The notes: generated from the letters alone by a model not told the origin. 64,000 nt of DNA from Bacteroidales bacterium (GCA_029010575.1 JAQXKS010000020.1:40300-104299); one strand, 5' to 3'; shown: positions 25,454 through 34,998, counted from the stretch's first letter. Made by a program: numbers and translations.

Positions 25454-26419
25454 ATGGATATACTTAAGAATTTTCCCAATTCGGGTAACAAAGATACACG
25501 TTCAGGCTTCGGTGCAGGAGTCGCAGAGGCCGGAAGAAGAGATAGTGAAGTAGTAGCATTCTGTGCTGACCTGACAGGTTCACTAAAACTCGATGAATTT
25601 CAAAAAGAGAATCCCGACAGATTCTTCGAATGCGGTATTCAGGAGGCCAACATGGTAGATGCTGCAGCCGGAATCTCTCTCTGCGGCAAGATTCCCTTTA
25701 TTGGCTCATTTGCCAACTTCGTAACATCGAGAGTTTATGACCAGATCCGCCAATGCGTGGCCTATGCCGGAACCAATGTGAAAATCGGAGCTTCGCACGC
25801 CGGTATCACACTTGGAGAAGATGGTGCGACACACCAGGTAATGGAGGATATTGGAATGATGAGAATGTTACCCAACATGACAGTTCTCAATCCTTGTGAC
25901 TATAACCAGACCAAGGCAGCAACCATTGCAGCTGCCAGGTACAACGGTCCTGTATATATCAGATTCGGACGTCCCTCTGTCCCTAACTTCACTCCTGCCG
26001 ATGCTGAATTCGAAATCGGAAAAGCTATCAAAATGGTTGAAGGAAGCGACGTAACCATTTTTGCCACAGGACATCTTGTATGGGAAGCAATCAATGCAGC
26101 TCAGGTTCTTTCTGATGAAGGAATCAGTGCGGAAGTAATCGATATTGCCACCATAAAGCCTCTTGACACCGAAGCAGTACTCGCATCCATCTCCAAAACC
26201 GGTGCAGCTGTAACAGCTGAGGAGCACTTGATTGCTGGTGGATTGGGTGAACTCATAAGTGGAGTAATTGCCCGTAGCGGTTCTCTCTACCCTATGGAAT
26301 TCGTTGCAGTAGATGATAAGTTCGGTCAAAGCGGTACCCCTGCAAGACTTATGAAAGAGTACGGACTCGACTGCGAACATATTGTGGCAGCTGCGAAAAA
26401 GGCTCTCTCAAGAAAATAA
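25454..26419 (+). CDS. Transketolase, C-terminal subunit (split enzyme)
   Basis: A 321-aa partner of the preceding gene with the pyrimidine-binding domain (FCADLTGSLKLDEFQKENP, FECGIQEANMVDAAAG, including the conserved Glu that activates ThDP) and the C-terminal transketolase domain (GSDVTIFATGHLVWEA, ITAEEH-like VTAEEHLIAGGLG). Length and split point are as in other two-subunit enzymes. Its stop overlaps the ECF sigma start (TAATG), so the stress module may be read through from this operon. Confidence 0.93.
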   Translation: MDILKNFPNSGNKDTRSGFGAGVAEAGRRDSEVVAFCADLTGSLKLDEFQKENPDRFFECGIQEANMVDAAAGISLCGKIPFIGSFANFVTSRVYDQIRQCVAYAGTNVKIGASHAGITLGEDGATHQVMEDIGMMRMLPNMTVLNPCDYNQTKAATIAAARYNGPVYIRFGRPSVPNFTPADAEFEIGKAIKMVEGSDVTIFATGHLVWEAINAAQVLSDEGISAEVIDIATIKPLDTEAVLASISKTGAAVTAEEHLIAGGLGELISGVIARSGSLYPMEFVAVDDKFGQSGTPARLMKEYGLDCEHIVAAAKKALSRK

Positions 26420-26958
26420 TGTCTATTGACCAGGAAATAATTACGGCGTATAATGACGGGATGGAAGATTATGCTTTCAACCTCATTATACGCCATTATT
26501 CTACCCGATTGTATACCCACATCAGAAAACTGGTCCCATCGCACGAGGACTGTGACGATATCCTTCAAAATACATTTATAAAGGTGTGGAAATATCTTCC
26601 TCAATTTAGAAGCGAATCCTCACTTTTCACATGGATCTATAGGATCGCCACCAACGAGGCGCTCACATTTCTTAAGAAGGAGAGGCTCAGGAATATCATC
26701 TCTCTGGGCAGCAAGGAGGCAGAGGTGGTATCCAGTATTGAATCCGACCCCTATTTTAACGGAAATCAGGCCCAGCTCAAACTTCACAAAGCAATCGCAT
26801 GCCTTCCGCCAAAGCAACGTATTGTCTTCTCACTCAAATATTTCGAAGAGTTAAAGTACGAAGAAATCGCCGAGATTACAGGCGGAAGCATCGGCTCCCT
26901 GAAGGCATCTTATCATATCGCCTATACGAAAATATTAAACCTTCTCGAAAAAGAGTAG
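26419..26958 (+). CDS. ECF-type RNA polymerase sigma factor
   Basis: A 179-aa sigma70-family factor with region 2 (HEDCDDILQNTFIKVWKYLP, then FTWIYRIATNEALTFLKK) and region 4 (LPPKQRIVFSLKYFEELKYE, EIAEITGGSIGSLKASYHIA). It has the length and layout of extracytoplasmic-function sigma factors. The next gene is a one-helix membrane protein placed like an anti-sigma factor, then a Spy-like periplasmic protein, which together resemble an envelope-stress unit. It overlaps the transketolase stop by one base. Confidence 0.92.
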   Translation: MSIDQEIITAYNDGMEDYAFNLIIRHYSTRLYTHIRKLVPSHEDCDDILQNTFIKVWKYLPQFRSESSLFTWIYRIATNEALTFLKKERLRNIISLGSKEAEVVSSIESDPYFNGNQAQLKLHKAIACLPPKQRIVFSLKYFEELKYEEIAEITGGSIGSLKASYHIAYTKILNLLEKE

Positions 26959-26968
26959 TCTAAATGGT

Positions 26969-27406
26969 ATGGAAAAGAGTAATAAGGATATATTGGACAA
27001 TCCGGATCTGAAAAAGAATCCATGGTCTCCACCCCAAGAGTATTTTATGGCACTGGAGGAGAGAGTGCATCTTGCCATCAAGGAGGAAGAAGAGAGCACA
27101 CCCTCTCTCATTTCGCGTCTCAAACCTTCACTCATGCTCTTTCTGATGTTCGGAATAATTGCCGGAATCGGTTACCTGTCATTGAAACTTACCGACGCTC
27201 TGCATAAGCCATCAGCTATCGCTGAAAAGGATGGCATCATGGCATTGATAGAAAACGGATATCTCAAGAGCAGTTTCATTGAGGAGTACTACGACGAGAT
27301 AGATCTTGAAAATCTGTACTCTGATGCAATGCAAGAAATCACGTTCGAAAGAATAATGGATGAGAATCTCTCAGAAGATGAAATCCTGGACTATATTGAT
27401 TACTAA
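26969..27406 (+). CDS. Putative anti-sigma factor, single-pass membrane protein
   Basis: A 145-aa protein of no recognised family. Residues 1-50 are charged (NPWSPPQEYFMALEERVHLA, a start often seen in Bacteroidota proteins that follow ECF genes), residues about 53-72 are one hydrophobic helix, and the remaining 70 residues are acidic and probably periplasmic. Position 10 bases after the sigma gene and the single helix make it the likely anti-sigma factor. No ZAS zinc motif (HxxxCxxC) is present, so this is inference from position and topology. Confidence 0.65.
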   Translation: MEKSNKDILDNPDLKKNPWSPPQEYFMALEERVHLAIKEEEESTPSLISRLKPSLMLFLMFGIIAGIGYLSLKLTDALHKPSAIAEKDGIMALIENGYLKSSFIEEYYDEIDLENLYSDAMQEITFERIMDENLSEDEILDYIDY

Positions 27407-27423
27407 CGACACAATACACGAAT

Positions 27424-27918
27424 ATGAAAAAGTTTGCTACATTACTGATTGTCTTATTATCGGCACTCACTCTCAGTGCAACCGAAAAAGAGGGTAATTG
27501 TCCGAAAGGTGACAAGAATGACGATCAGATAAAGAGTGCCAAGATTGCCTTCTTCACGACCTATATAGGGCTTACGCCGGCAGAAGCCAAAGACTTCTGG
27601 CCTCTGTACGATGAATACCGCTCCGAATGCAGGAAATGCCACAAGAGAGGACGTGAGATTTTGGAGAATATCAAGACTCTTGACAGCAAGGGCAACTACC
27701 AAGAGAGACAGATGACAAAGCTCCTAATGGAATTCAATGAGGCATTTCAGAAGGAGGGTGAGCTTAACAAACTATATATGAATGAATTTCTCAAGATTCT
27801 TCCTGTAAGCAAAGTTGCAAAACTTTACCTTGCAGAAGAGGAATTCAGGATAGAAATGATAAAAACATGGCAGAAGAACAAAGGGCAGGGATGTCCTGGA
27901 GGGCCTGACAATGATTAG
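27424..27918 (+). CDS. Spy/CpxP-like periplasmic protein
   Basis: A 164-aa secreted protein with a signal peptide of about 20 residues ([20 protein letters not shown]). The mature part is nearly all helical and highly charged, with [18 protein letters not shown], a variant of the LTxxQ pattern of Spy/CpxP-type stress sensors and chaperones. Similar small proteins follow ECF and anti-sigma genes in many Bacteroidota. Three cysteines in [15 protein letters not shown] and a C-terminal CPGGPDND could bind metal, which is speculative. It overlaps the ABC gene by 8 bases. Confidence 0.7.
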   Translation: MKKFATLLIVLLSALTLSATEKEGNCPKGDKNDDQIKSAKIAFFTTYIGLTPAEAKDFWPLYDEYRSECRKCHKRGREILENIKTLDSKGNYQERQMTKLLMEFNEAFQKEGELNKLYMNEFLKILPVSKVAKLYLAEEEFRIEMIKTWQKNKGQGCPGGPDND

Positions 27919-28564
27919 GGCTGAATCCATAAATAAGAGTTTCGCTGATGTACGCGTGCTCAAGGATATAAATTTCTATGCCGACAAAGGAGAAGTTATC
28001 TCTATAGTGGGTGCAAGCGGAGCCGGCAAATCCACCCTCTTAAGAATACTCGGTTCTCTTTCCAAACCGGACAGCGGTAGAGTAGAGATCGATGGCACTG
28101 ATATCTACTCTCTCTCAGGAAACAAACTCTCCGACTTCAGGAACCGCAAGATCGGTTTTGTCTTCCAGTTCCATCATCTGTTGCCTGAATTTACAGCACT
28201 GGAGAATGTTTTCATCCCTGCACTTATCGCCGGGAACAGGCACAAAGAGGCTTCGGAGCGAGCTGCATCACTTCTCAAGGAACTTGGGCTGGGACACCGC
28301 CTAAGCCACAAGCCATCCGAACTCTCCGGAGGTGAACAGCAGAGGGTTGCAATAGCAAGAGCAATCATCAACAACCCTTCAGTACTATTTGCCGACGAGC
28401 CATCCGGAAACCTTGACAGCAAGACCAAAAAGGAGATACACAAACTCTTTTTTGATTTGCGAGATAAATATGGTCAGACAGTCATTATCGTCACTCACGA
28501 CAAAGAACTGGCAGCAATGTCTGACAAAACTTTGGAAATGAAAGACGGCATTTTCTTGCTTTAA
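27911..28564 (+). CDS. lolD: ABC transporter ATP-binding protein, LolD type
   Basis: A 217-aa ATPase of the LolD/MacB group. Walker A is GASGAGKST (about 36-44), Q-loop [16 protein letters not shown], signature LSGGEQQR, Walker [13 protein letters not shown] and H-loop VTHD. LolD powers release of lipoproteins from the inner membrane to LolA. The start at 27911 overlaps the Spy-like gene by 8 bases. A LolC/E-type permease gene lies elsewhere in the window (59750-60949) and is a candidate partner. Confidence 0.82.
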   Translation: MIRAESINKSFADVRVLKDINFYADKGEVISIVGASGAGKSTLLRILGSLSKPDSGRVEIDGTDIYSLSGNKLSDFRNRKIGFVFQFHHLLPEFTALENVFIPALIAGNRHKEASERAASLLKELGLGHRLSHKPSELSGGEQQRVAIARAIINNPSVLFADEPSGNLDSKTKKEIHKLFFDLRDKYGQTVIIVTHDKELAAMSDKTLEMKDGIFLL

Positions 28565-28578
28565 TAAATCATATTTCC

Positions 28579-28586
28579 TAACTTTG
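28579..28586 (+). promoter_or_regulatory. -7 promoter element of the EF-G2 gene
   Basis: TAACTTTG, preceded after 20 bases by TTG (28556-28558), and followed by a leader of about 25 bases. Confidence 0.6.
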
Positions 28587-28614
28587 TGGGAAACTAACAT
28601 TATCAACTGACTAT

Positions 28615-30768
28615 ATGAATACATACAAAACCGACAGAATCCGTAATGTCGTACTCCTTGGAAGCACCAAATCAGGTAAAACTACCCTTTCGGAAGCTAT
28701 GATGTTCGAAGGAAAGGTCATCGACCGCCGTGGAACAGTAGAAGGTAAGAACACTATCAGCGACAACACCGAAGTTGAACAGCTTAACCAGCGTTCAATC
28801 TATTCAACTGCTCTTTATACAGAGTTTATGAATGCAAAATTCAATATCATGGACTCTCCCGGAGCTGATGACTTTATCGGTGGAATGATTTCATCATTCA
28901 AGGTATGTGATGCAGGTATTCTAGTTGTGAATGCTACTCAGGGCGTAGAAGTGGGAACAGAAATCTTCGGAAGATATGCCAGCCAATATAAAAAACCTTG
29001 TATCGTTGCGATTAACCAGCTCGACCATGAAAATGCAGACTGGGAAGGAACAGTGGAATCTATCAGACAGTCATTCGGTAAGAATGTAGTATTGGTACAG
29101 TTCCCCGTTGCCACAGGTGAAAAGTTCAACAGCTTCGTTGACGTACTGAAGATGAAGCTCTACACATTTACCGATGACAACGGCACACGTACCGAATCTG
29201 AAATTCCCGAAGAGCTAATGGAAAAGACCAACGAAGTCAGACTTGCTCTTATGGAAATGGCAGCTGTTCACGATGAAGAGCTGATGGAAAAATATTTTGA
29301 AACAGGAAACCTTGAATTTGCCGAAATGATACGTGGCCTTCACGCTGGATTCCTCAAAGGAGAACTCCTTCCGGCTTTCTGTCTCTCTGCAAAGAAAGAT
29401 ATCGGCGTAAAACGTCTCATGGAGTTTGCAATCAACGTAGCTCCCAACCCGGCAAGCAATCCTACCCTGCTTACTGACGGAAGCGAGCTTCCCTGCGATG
29501 AGAACGGTCCTACAGTTCTGTTCATCTATCACAATGCTCTGGAACAGCACCTTGGCGACGTCTCATACTTTAAAGTAGTATCAGGTAAGATTACAGAAGG
29601 AATGGACTTAATCAACCCTGAAACAGGAAATAAGGAACGAATCACTTCGCTCTATGCAGTAGCGGGAAAGAAGAGAGAAAAGGTTTCAGAAATGGTTGCC
29701 GGAGATATCGGCTGTACAGTAAAACTTCGTAGTGTCAAATCAAATCAGACACTTTGCGAAATAGGTAAAGATATTGTCGTATCCCGCATCGAATACCCTC
29801 AGGCCAAGTATCGCACAGCCATCAAGGCAGTCGAAGAAAAGGACGAAGAAAAACTTGGTGAAATTCTTAACCGTGCCGTATCCGAAGACCCTTCATACGA
29901 AGTTCGTTATGCAAAAGAGCTCAAGCAGACCATTCTGAGCGGTCAGGGTGAACAGCATATCAACATTCTCAAATGGCAGATAAACAATATCTATAAGATC
30001 GAAGTTGAACTCTCTGCTCCCAAGATTTCATATAGGGAAACCATCACCAAGGTTGCTGCTGCAAACTACCGTCACAAGAAACAGTCAGGTGGTGCAGGCC
30101 AGTTCGGTGAAGTTCACCTTCTCCTTGAACCATATTATGAAGGAGCTCCTGAAAACAATAGATTTAAAGTTGATGGTAAGGAAATGGTGCTCAATATTAA
30201 AGGCAAGGAAGAGTACACTATGGATTGGGGCGGAAAGCTCGAATTCTATAACTGTATCGTAGGTGGAGCAATCGACGCACGATTCATGCCTGCTATTCTT
30301 AAGGGTATCATGGAAAAGATGGAGGAAGGACCTCTTACCGGATCTTACGCACGTGACATCAGGGTTTATGTTTACGATGGTAAGATGCACCCGGTAGACT
30401 CCAACGAAATCTCTTTCAAACTCGCTGCAAGAAATGCATTCAAAGAAGCCTTCAGAAATGCAGGACCTAAGATCATGGAACCTATGTGCAACATCGAGAT
30501 TATGGTTCCCGGTGACTACATGGGAGATGTGATGTCAGACCTTCAGGGTCGTCGCGCCATTATTGAAGGAATGAGCAGTGTCAAGGGTTTTGAAGTTCTC
30601 AAGGCTAAAGTTCCTCTTGCAGAACTCTACAAATACTCTACAACTCTTAGCTCACTTACATCAGGAAGAGCATCCTTTACAATGGAAAATGCAGAGTACC
30701 AGCAAGTTCCTGCAGATGTACAGGAAAAACTCCTGAAAGCATACCAGGAAGAAGAATCAGAAGATTAA
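28615..30768 (+). CDS. EF-G paralog (EF-G2) with an altered GTPase site
   Basis: A 717-aa protein with the full EF-G domain order (G domain, II, III, IV, V) but an altered GTPase site. The P loop reads GSTKSGKTT (about 16-24). G3 reads DSPGADD (80-86), so the catalytic His of DTPGH is Ala. G4 reads NQLD (134-137) instead of NKxD. Domain IV is recognisable by HKKQSGGAGQFG and GSYARDIRVYVYDG. This agrees with the Bacteroides EF-G2 group, reported to translocate without GTP hydrolysis and to matter during starvation and gut colonisation. It is monocistronic with its own promoter and terminator. Assignment of the group is from memory; the residue changes are directly visible. Confidence 0.9.
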   Translation: MNTYKTDRIRNVVLLGSTKSGKTTLSEAMMFEGKVIDRRGTVEGKNTISDNTEVEQLNQRSIYSTALYTEFMNAKFNIMDSPGADDFIGGMISSFKVCDAGILVVNATQGVEVGTEIFGRYASQYKKPCIVAINQLDHENADWEGTVESIRQSFGKNVVLVQFPVATGEKFNSFVDVLKMKLYTFTDDNGTRTESEIPEELMEKTNEVRLALMEMAAVHDEELMEKYFETGNLEFAEMIRGLHAGFLKGELLPAFCLSAKKDIGVKRLMEFAINVAPNPASNPTLLTDGSELPCDENGPTVLFIYHNALEQHLGDVSYFKVVSGKITEGMDLINPETGNKERITSLYAVAGKKREKVSEMVAGDIGCTVKLRSVKSNQTLCEIGKDIVVSRIEYPQAKYRTAIKAVEEKDEEKLGEILNRAVSEDPSYEVRYAKELKQTILSGQGEQHINILKWQINNIYKIEVELSAPKISYRETITKVAAANYRHKKQSGGAGQFGEVHLLLEPYYEGAPENNRFKVDGKEMVLNIKGKEEYTMDWGGKLEFYNCIVGGAIDARFMPAILKGIMEKMEEGPLTGSYARDIRVYVYDGKMHPVDSNEISFKLAARNAFKEAFRNAGPKIMEPMCNIEIMVPGDYMGDVMSDLQGRRAIIEGMSSVKGFEVLKAKVPLAELYKYSTTLSSLTSGRASFTMENAEYQQVPADVQEKLLKAYQEEESED

Positions 30769-30793
30769 GACAATTATATTGCTATATTGGAAC

Positions 30794-30832
30794 AGGATGG
30801 CAGTTGGGAACAACATGCCATCCTCTTTTTTA
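30794..30832 (+). terminator. Rho-independent terminator after EF-G2
   Basis: AGGATGGCA (30794-30802) pairs with TGCCATCCT (30816-30824), followed by CTTTTTT. It separates EF-G2 from the B12 operon. Confidence 0.88.
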
Positions 30833-30846
30833 TAAATTTCTTTTAG

Positions 30847-30854
30847 TATATTTG
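30847..30854 (+). promoter_or_regulatory. -7 promoter element of the B12 uptake operon
   Basis: TATATTTG directly before the riboswitch aptamer; transcription would start about 30860. Confidence 0.65.
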
Positions 30855-30864
30855 CACCGATTTG

Positions 30865-31025
30865 TCAAGGTACCCGAATTGGGTTCAATTTGGAATCGGG
30901 TGAATAATCCCGAACAGTTCCCGCTGCTGTAAATCTCGTTTGATTTCAGGAATGACAATGCCACTGAAACGTATGTTTTGGGAAGGTATTCTTGAAGAGA
31001 GACAAGTCAGAAGACAAGCCTTGGA
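30865..31025 (+). promoter_or_regulatory. Cobalamin (vitamin B12) riboswitch
   Basis: The leader contains the conserved landmarks in order: a GAATCGGGTGAATAATCCCG hairpin segment, the B12 box region with ACAGTTCCCGCTGCTGTAA (30914-30932), TGCCACTG (30958-30965), TTGGGAAGG (30978-30986) and the 3' closing segment AGTCAGAAGACAAGCC (31005-31020). It ends about 28 bases before the receptor ATG, so control of translation by hiding the ribosome-binding region is likely; no clear terminator is seen after it. Cobalamin would repress the downstream four genes. Confidence 0.93.
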
Positions 31026-31048
31026 GAGAAACTTAATTCCTACGGAGA

Positions 31049-33073
31049 ATGGGTAAAAGATTTATCAGGATTATATTCTGTCATACATTGGCGTTTTTGC
31101 CAATTCTGCTTTCCGCCCAATCTGTTCAGGACTCTACTGAGGTCATGTATCTGGAGCAGGCGTCAGTGAGTGCAGAACGGTTGGACAAGGAAATCGTACC
31201 TGTTCAACGACTTTCCGGGAAAAAGCTCAAGAATATCAATACACTATCGGTTGCAGATGCAATCAGGTACTTTTCAGGCATTCAGATTAAGGACTATGGA
31301 GGTGTAGGCGGACTTAAGACCGTAAATGTACGAAGTCTTGGAAGTCACCATACAGGTGTATTCTACGATGGAATAGAACTTGGCAACGCCCAAAATGGAG
31401 TGATAGACCTTGGACGCTTCTCTATGGACAACATGGAATCTGTAGCCCTCTACAATGGTCAAAGAAGTGCTCTCCTGCAGAGTGCAAAGGACTATGCCTC
31501 ATCAAATGCCATATACATGACCACGCGTACTCCCTACTTTGATGATGGAAAGAGTTACAACATCAGAGTAGGATTACGTGCCGGATCATTTGCAACTGTC
31601 AATCCCTCTATAATCTACGAGCAAAAGCTTTCCAATCATGTAAGCATGAGCGCAAACTCAGATTTTCTCTACACCAGCGGCAGGTATAGATTTACATACT
31701 CTAAAAAAGATGGATACGATACCACTGCAGTCAGGACAAATTCTGATGTGCGTATGTTCAGGATAGAGGCCGGACTCTTTGGAAAAATAAAAAGAGGCTC
31801 CTGGAAAGCTAAAATTTACTACTACAATTCCGAAAGGGGATATCCGGGAGCGGTAATAAGAGAAAAACCAGGTATATTTTTCAACGAAGATAGACAATGG
31901 GATGATAACTTTTTTGTTCAAGGTTCTTATCGTCAAGAAGTTACCAAATATTGGTCTATTTTGATAAACGGTAAATACTCCTACGACAAACTACACTATG
32001 TGAGCGACCCCAGACTTGATGTAACAACTATGTTTGTCGACAACACATACTGTCAGCATGAAGGATTTATCTCAGCTTCACACCTCTTCAAGCCATTTCA
32101 TTGGTGGTCATTATCTCTTGCCACTGATTTTCAGTGGAATAGTCTTGATGCTGATCTGAGGGAGTTTGTCTACCCGACACGCTACTCATTTTACGCAGTA
32201 GCAGCCACTTCGTTCGAGCTTGGCAGAGTAAACATAAGTGCTTCAGCATTATATCTTCATATAAAAGATTTCCTGAGACAAAATGCTTCAGAGTTGAACA
32301 TTGCCCCCAGAGAGAGACTCTCCCCATCACTCATCTTCTCATATAGGCCTATTGAGGATGTCGACCTGGCCATCAAGGCTTTTTACAAGAACTCGTTAAG
32401 AATGCCCACATTCAACGATCTCTACTATACATTCATAGGAACTAAAGACCTCAAGCCGGAGTCAACTGACCAAATTGACATCGGAGTAAGTTATGTATAC
32501 AGAGGCTCACGCAACATACTTGAAAACATCGGATTCAGCATAGACGGGTACTACAACAGTGTCACAAACAAGATAATAGCAATGCCAACATCAAACCAGT
32601 TCAGATGGAGTATGATGAACCTTGGAAAGGTACGCATAATAGGAACAGACATTACCCTCCATTCTGACATCGGATTCTACGGAGTGCATCTGTTTCCCAG
32701 GATAAGCTATACTTGGCAGATGGCCCAAGATGTAACAGACCCATCATCTCAATGGTATAAGGGGCAGATAGCATATATCCCCCAACACAGCGGGACATTC
32801 ATTCTGCAGGGAGAGTACGGAAGCTGGGGACTCAACTACAGCTTTGTATATACTGGAGAAAGGTATGAATCCTCTGCCAATATCCCTGAGAATTATGTCC
32901 AGCCATGGTACACACACGATATCTCTCTAACAAAGATTTTCACATTCAAGAACTCCTCTTCACTTAAGATATCACTGGAGGTAAATAATATATTTAATCA
33001 GCAATACGAAGTCGTGCAGTGCTATCCTATGCCGGGGACAAACTTTATGATAAAGCTCAACTACAACCTTTAG
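31049..33073 (+). CDS. btuB: TonB-dependent vitamin B12 receptor, BtuB type
   Basis: A 674-aa outer-membrane receptor: signal peptide (about 1-23, ending LLSAQ), plug domain (RLSGKKLKNINTLSVADAIR, VRSLGSHHTGVFYDGIELGN) and a 22-strand-type barrel to the end (INLEVNNIFNQ-like SLEVNNIFNQQYEVV). The first gene behind a cobalamin riboswitch, it should import corrinoids with TonB energy. No SusD partner is present. The next gene, a BtuG-type lipoprotein, forms a lid on such receptors in Bacteroides. Exact corrinoid preference is not predictable. Confidence 0.93.
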   Translation: MGKRFIRIIFCHTLAFLPILLSAQSVQDSTEVMYLEQASVSAERLDKEIVPVQRLSGKKLKNINTLSVADAIRYFSGIQIKDYGGVGGLKTVNVRSLGSHHTGVFYDGIELGNAQNGVIDLGRFSMDNMESVALYNGQRSALLQSAKDYASSNAIYMTTRTPYFDDGKSYNIRVGLRAGSFATVNPSIIYEQKLSNHVSMSANSDFLYTSGRYRFTYSKKDGYDTTAVRTNSDVRMFRIEAGLFGKIKRGSWKAKIYYYNSERGYPGAVIREKPGIFFNEDRQWDDNFFVQGSYRQEVTKYWSILINGKYSYDKLHYVSDPRLDVTTMFVDNTYCQHEGFISASHLFKPFHWWSLSLATDFQWNSLDADLREFVYPTRYSFYAVAATSFELGRVNISASALYLHIKDFLRQNASELNIAPRERLSPSLIFSYRPIEDVDLAIKAFYKNSLRMPTFNDLYYTFIGTKDLKPESTDQIDIGVSYVYRGSRNILENIGFSIDGYYNSVTNKIIAMPTSNQFRWSMMNLGKVRIIGTDITLHSDIGFYGVHLFPRISYTWQMAQDVTDPSSQWYKGQIAYIPQHSGTFILQGEYGSWGLNYSFVYTGERYESSANIPENYVQPWYTHDISLTKIFTFKNSSSLKISLEVNNIFNQQYEVVQCYPMPGTNFMIKLNYNL

Positions 33074-33079
33074 TACATT

Positions 33080-34243
33080 ATGAATAGAATATATATAATA
33101 ATCATTCTACTATCCGTCTTGATTACTTTAACTACCGGATGCAGGAAGGAGGATAAATACATACCCTCAACAGATACTGATGTAACCGACCCTACATCAT
33201 CTGCAAATTATGCAGGTTTCTTCCTTCTGAATGAAGGAAACATGGGAAATAACAAAGCTACGCTTGACTACTTTGATTATGCCACAGGCAAATATTCCCG
33301 TAACATATATGCCGAACGCAATCCTTCAGTTGCCCTCGAACTGGGAGATGTCGGAAATGACCTTAAGATCAGAGGCGGAAAGATTTATGCAGTAATCAAC
33401 TGTTCTAACTTCATAGAGGTGATGAATCTGGATAATGCTATCCACATCACGGAAATAGCTATTCCAAATTGCAGATACATTACATTCGATGGCGGATATG
33501 CCTACGTTACATCTTATGCTGGTCCCATAGGTTCGAACCCCTCTTACAGAAAGGGTTATGTAGCCAAAATAGATACCCTTACTCTCTCTGTAACAGATAC
33601 ATGTACAGTAGGATACCAACCTGAGGAGGCTGTGGTTGCCTCAGGTAAACTCTATGTTGCCAACTCTGGCGGCTATATGGCACCGGAATATGACAATAGG
33701 GTAAGCGTAATAGATCTTGAGAGTTTCAAGGTGGTCAAATCTGTAGAAGTGGCAGATAACCTTCACAGAATGATATACGATGGAAAGAGATATATCTATA
33801 TCTCCTCAAGAGGGGACTATAAAGGCTCCGAATCGTCAACCTATATCCTCGACACCCATACTGATCAGGTGACTCAAATTCCCTTCCTGCCCAATTCCAA
33901 CATGGTTCTATCAGGAGACTCATTATGGGTAATCTCCAATGAATGGAGCAACATTACCCAGACTGATGAAATTTCATATGCTATATACGACACCAGAGTG
34001 TGCAGGGTGGTAACGCGCCATTTCATAACTGACGGCACAGAAGAAGAGATAACAGTTCCTTTCGGAATTGCCGTAAACAGGGAACAGAAGGAGTTCTACA
34101 TTACAGATGCCAAAGACTATGTAACTCCAGGAAAACTTCACTGCTACAGCATTGACGGAAAGAGAAAATGGTCTGTTACCACAGGTGATATCCCAGCCCA
34201 CTTCGCATTTACTCATAAACAATTAATATCTAAAGACAAATGA
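33080..34243 (+). CDS. btuG: BtuG-type surface lipoprotein with beta-propeller
   Basis: A 387-aa lipoprotein with lipobox LTTGC (Cys about 21) followed by acidic residues (CRKEDKY), as in lipoproteins displayed on the cell surface. The body is a YncE/DUF5074-like propeller: repeated blades such as GKLYVANSGGYMAPEYDNRV and GKRYIYISSRGDYKG. In Bacteroides, BtuG binds B12 with extremely high affinity and passes it to BtuB. Its place directly after btuB, 6 bases apart and under the riboswitch, supports that role. Family fold is clear; binding strength here is unknown. Confidence 0.87.
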   Translation: MNRIYIIIILLSVLITLTTGCRKEDKYIPSTDTDVTDPTSSANYAGFFLLNEGNMGNNKATLDYFDYATGKYSRNIYAERNPSVALELGDVGNDLKIRGGKIYAVINCSNFIEVMNLDNAIHITEIAIPNCRYITFDGGYAYVTSYAGPIGSNPSYRKGYVAKIDTLTLSVTDTCTVGYQPEEAVVASGKLYVANSGGYMAPEYDNRVSVIDLESFKVVKSVEVADNLHRMIYDGKRYIYISSRGDYKGSESSTYILDTHTDQVTQIPFLPNSNMVLSGDSLWVISNEWSNITQTDEISYAIYDTRVCRVVTRHFITDGTEEEITVPFGIAVNREQKEFYITDAKDYVTPGKLHCYSIDGKRKWSVTTGDIPAHFAFTHKQLISKDK

Positions 34244-34995
34244 AAAAGATTTATCTCGTTATTGCAGCTATAATCATCGCTGCATCATGTACCAAAAACG
34301 AATCTGAACAGCCTATTATCCTGACATTTGAAGGAAGTTATTGGGATGCTCTCATTGATGGTGTTCAATACGGTGGCGAACTTCTCTATGGAGATATGAA
34401 CGCTATGACAGGAACTCAGTACAGCTGGTATGATTCAGAAAATACAGGACTTGCCTCCGAACTCTGCGCTGATGCAAACGGTGCACACATCTACTGGAAC
34501 GGTGGTGAAGCAATCTCCAACTATATTGACAAGAATGTAGAAGGATGCGACTACACCAAGCAGCTTGCAATTCCCACAGATGGTGGACACAACGGCTCTA
34601 AGAACTTTTGCGTACACAACGGAAGCATCAATGACTACTCCCCCACTACCGGATACATTTACTTCAAGGATACCCAGCCCCGTATTATAGACCACCTTTG
34701 GGTTATCAATACATCATATTATCTGGGAACAGTCAATACGATTGCCACCGCTTCCGACTGGACAAAAATCGTAGCTACCGGATATGACGGAAATGACACA
34801 GTGGTAGGAACATCTGAATTTTATCTCACAAAAGATGGAAAAAGCATCAATGAATGGACAAAATGGGAACTTTCGGCACTTGGTGCATGTGTAAAGGTTT
34901 CATTTGATATCAAATCTTCTATGCAGAATGAATATGGCATGGCTGCCCCTGCATACTTCGCATACGATGATGTAGCAGTAGTTCCTGCAAAATAG
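34240..34995 (+). CDS. DUF4465-type lipoprotein, BtuH-like B12-binding candidate
   Basis: A 251-aa lipoprotein with lipobox IIAASC (Cys about 17) and an acidic +2 to +6 region (CTKNESEQ). The mature part is a single beta-rich domain (LTFEGSYWDALIDGVQYGGE, GHNGSKNFCVHNGSINDYSP, DHLWVINTSYYLG) that fits DUF4465. Proteins of this kind (BtuH) in Bacteroides B12 loci bind cobalamin at the surface. The gene overlaps btuG by ATGA. Function is inferred from the family and the riboswitch operon. Confidence 0.78.
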   Translation: MKKIYLVIAAIIIAASCTKNESEQPIILTFEGSYWDALIDGVQYGGELLYGDMNAMTGTQYSWYDSENTGLASELCADANGAHIYWNGGEAISNYIDKNVEGCDYTKQLAIPTDGGHNGSKNFCVHNGSINDYSPTTGYIYFKDTQPRIIDHLWVINTSYYLGTVNTIATASDWTKIVATGYDGNDTVVGTSEFYLTKDGKSINEWTKWELSALGACVKVSFDIKSSMQNEYGMAAPAYFAYDDVAVVPAK

Positions 34996-34998
34996 ACT

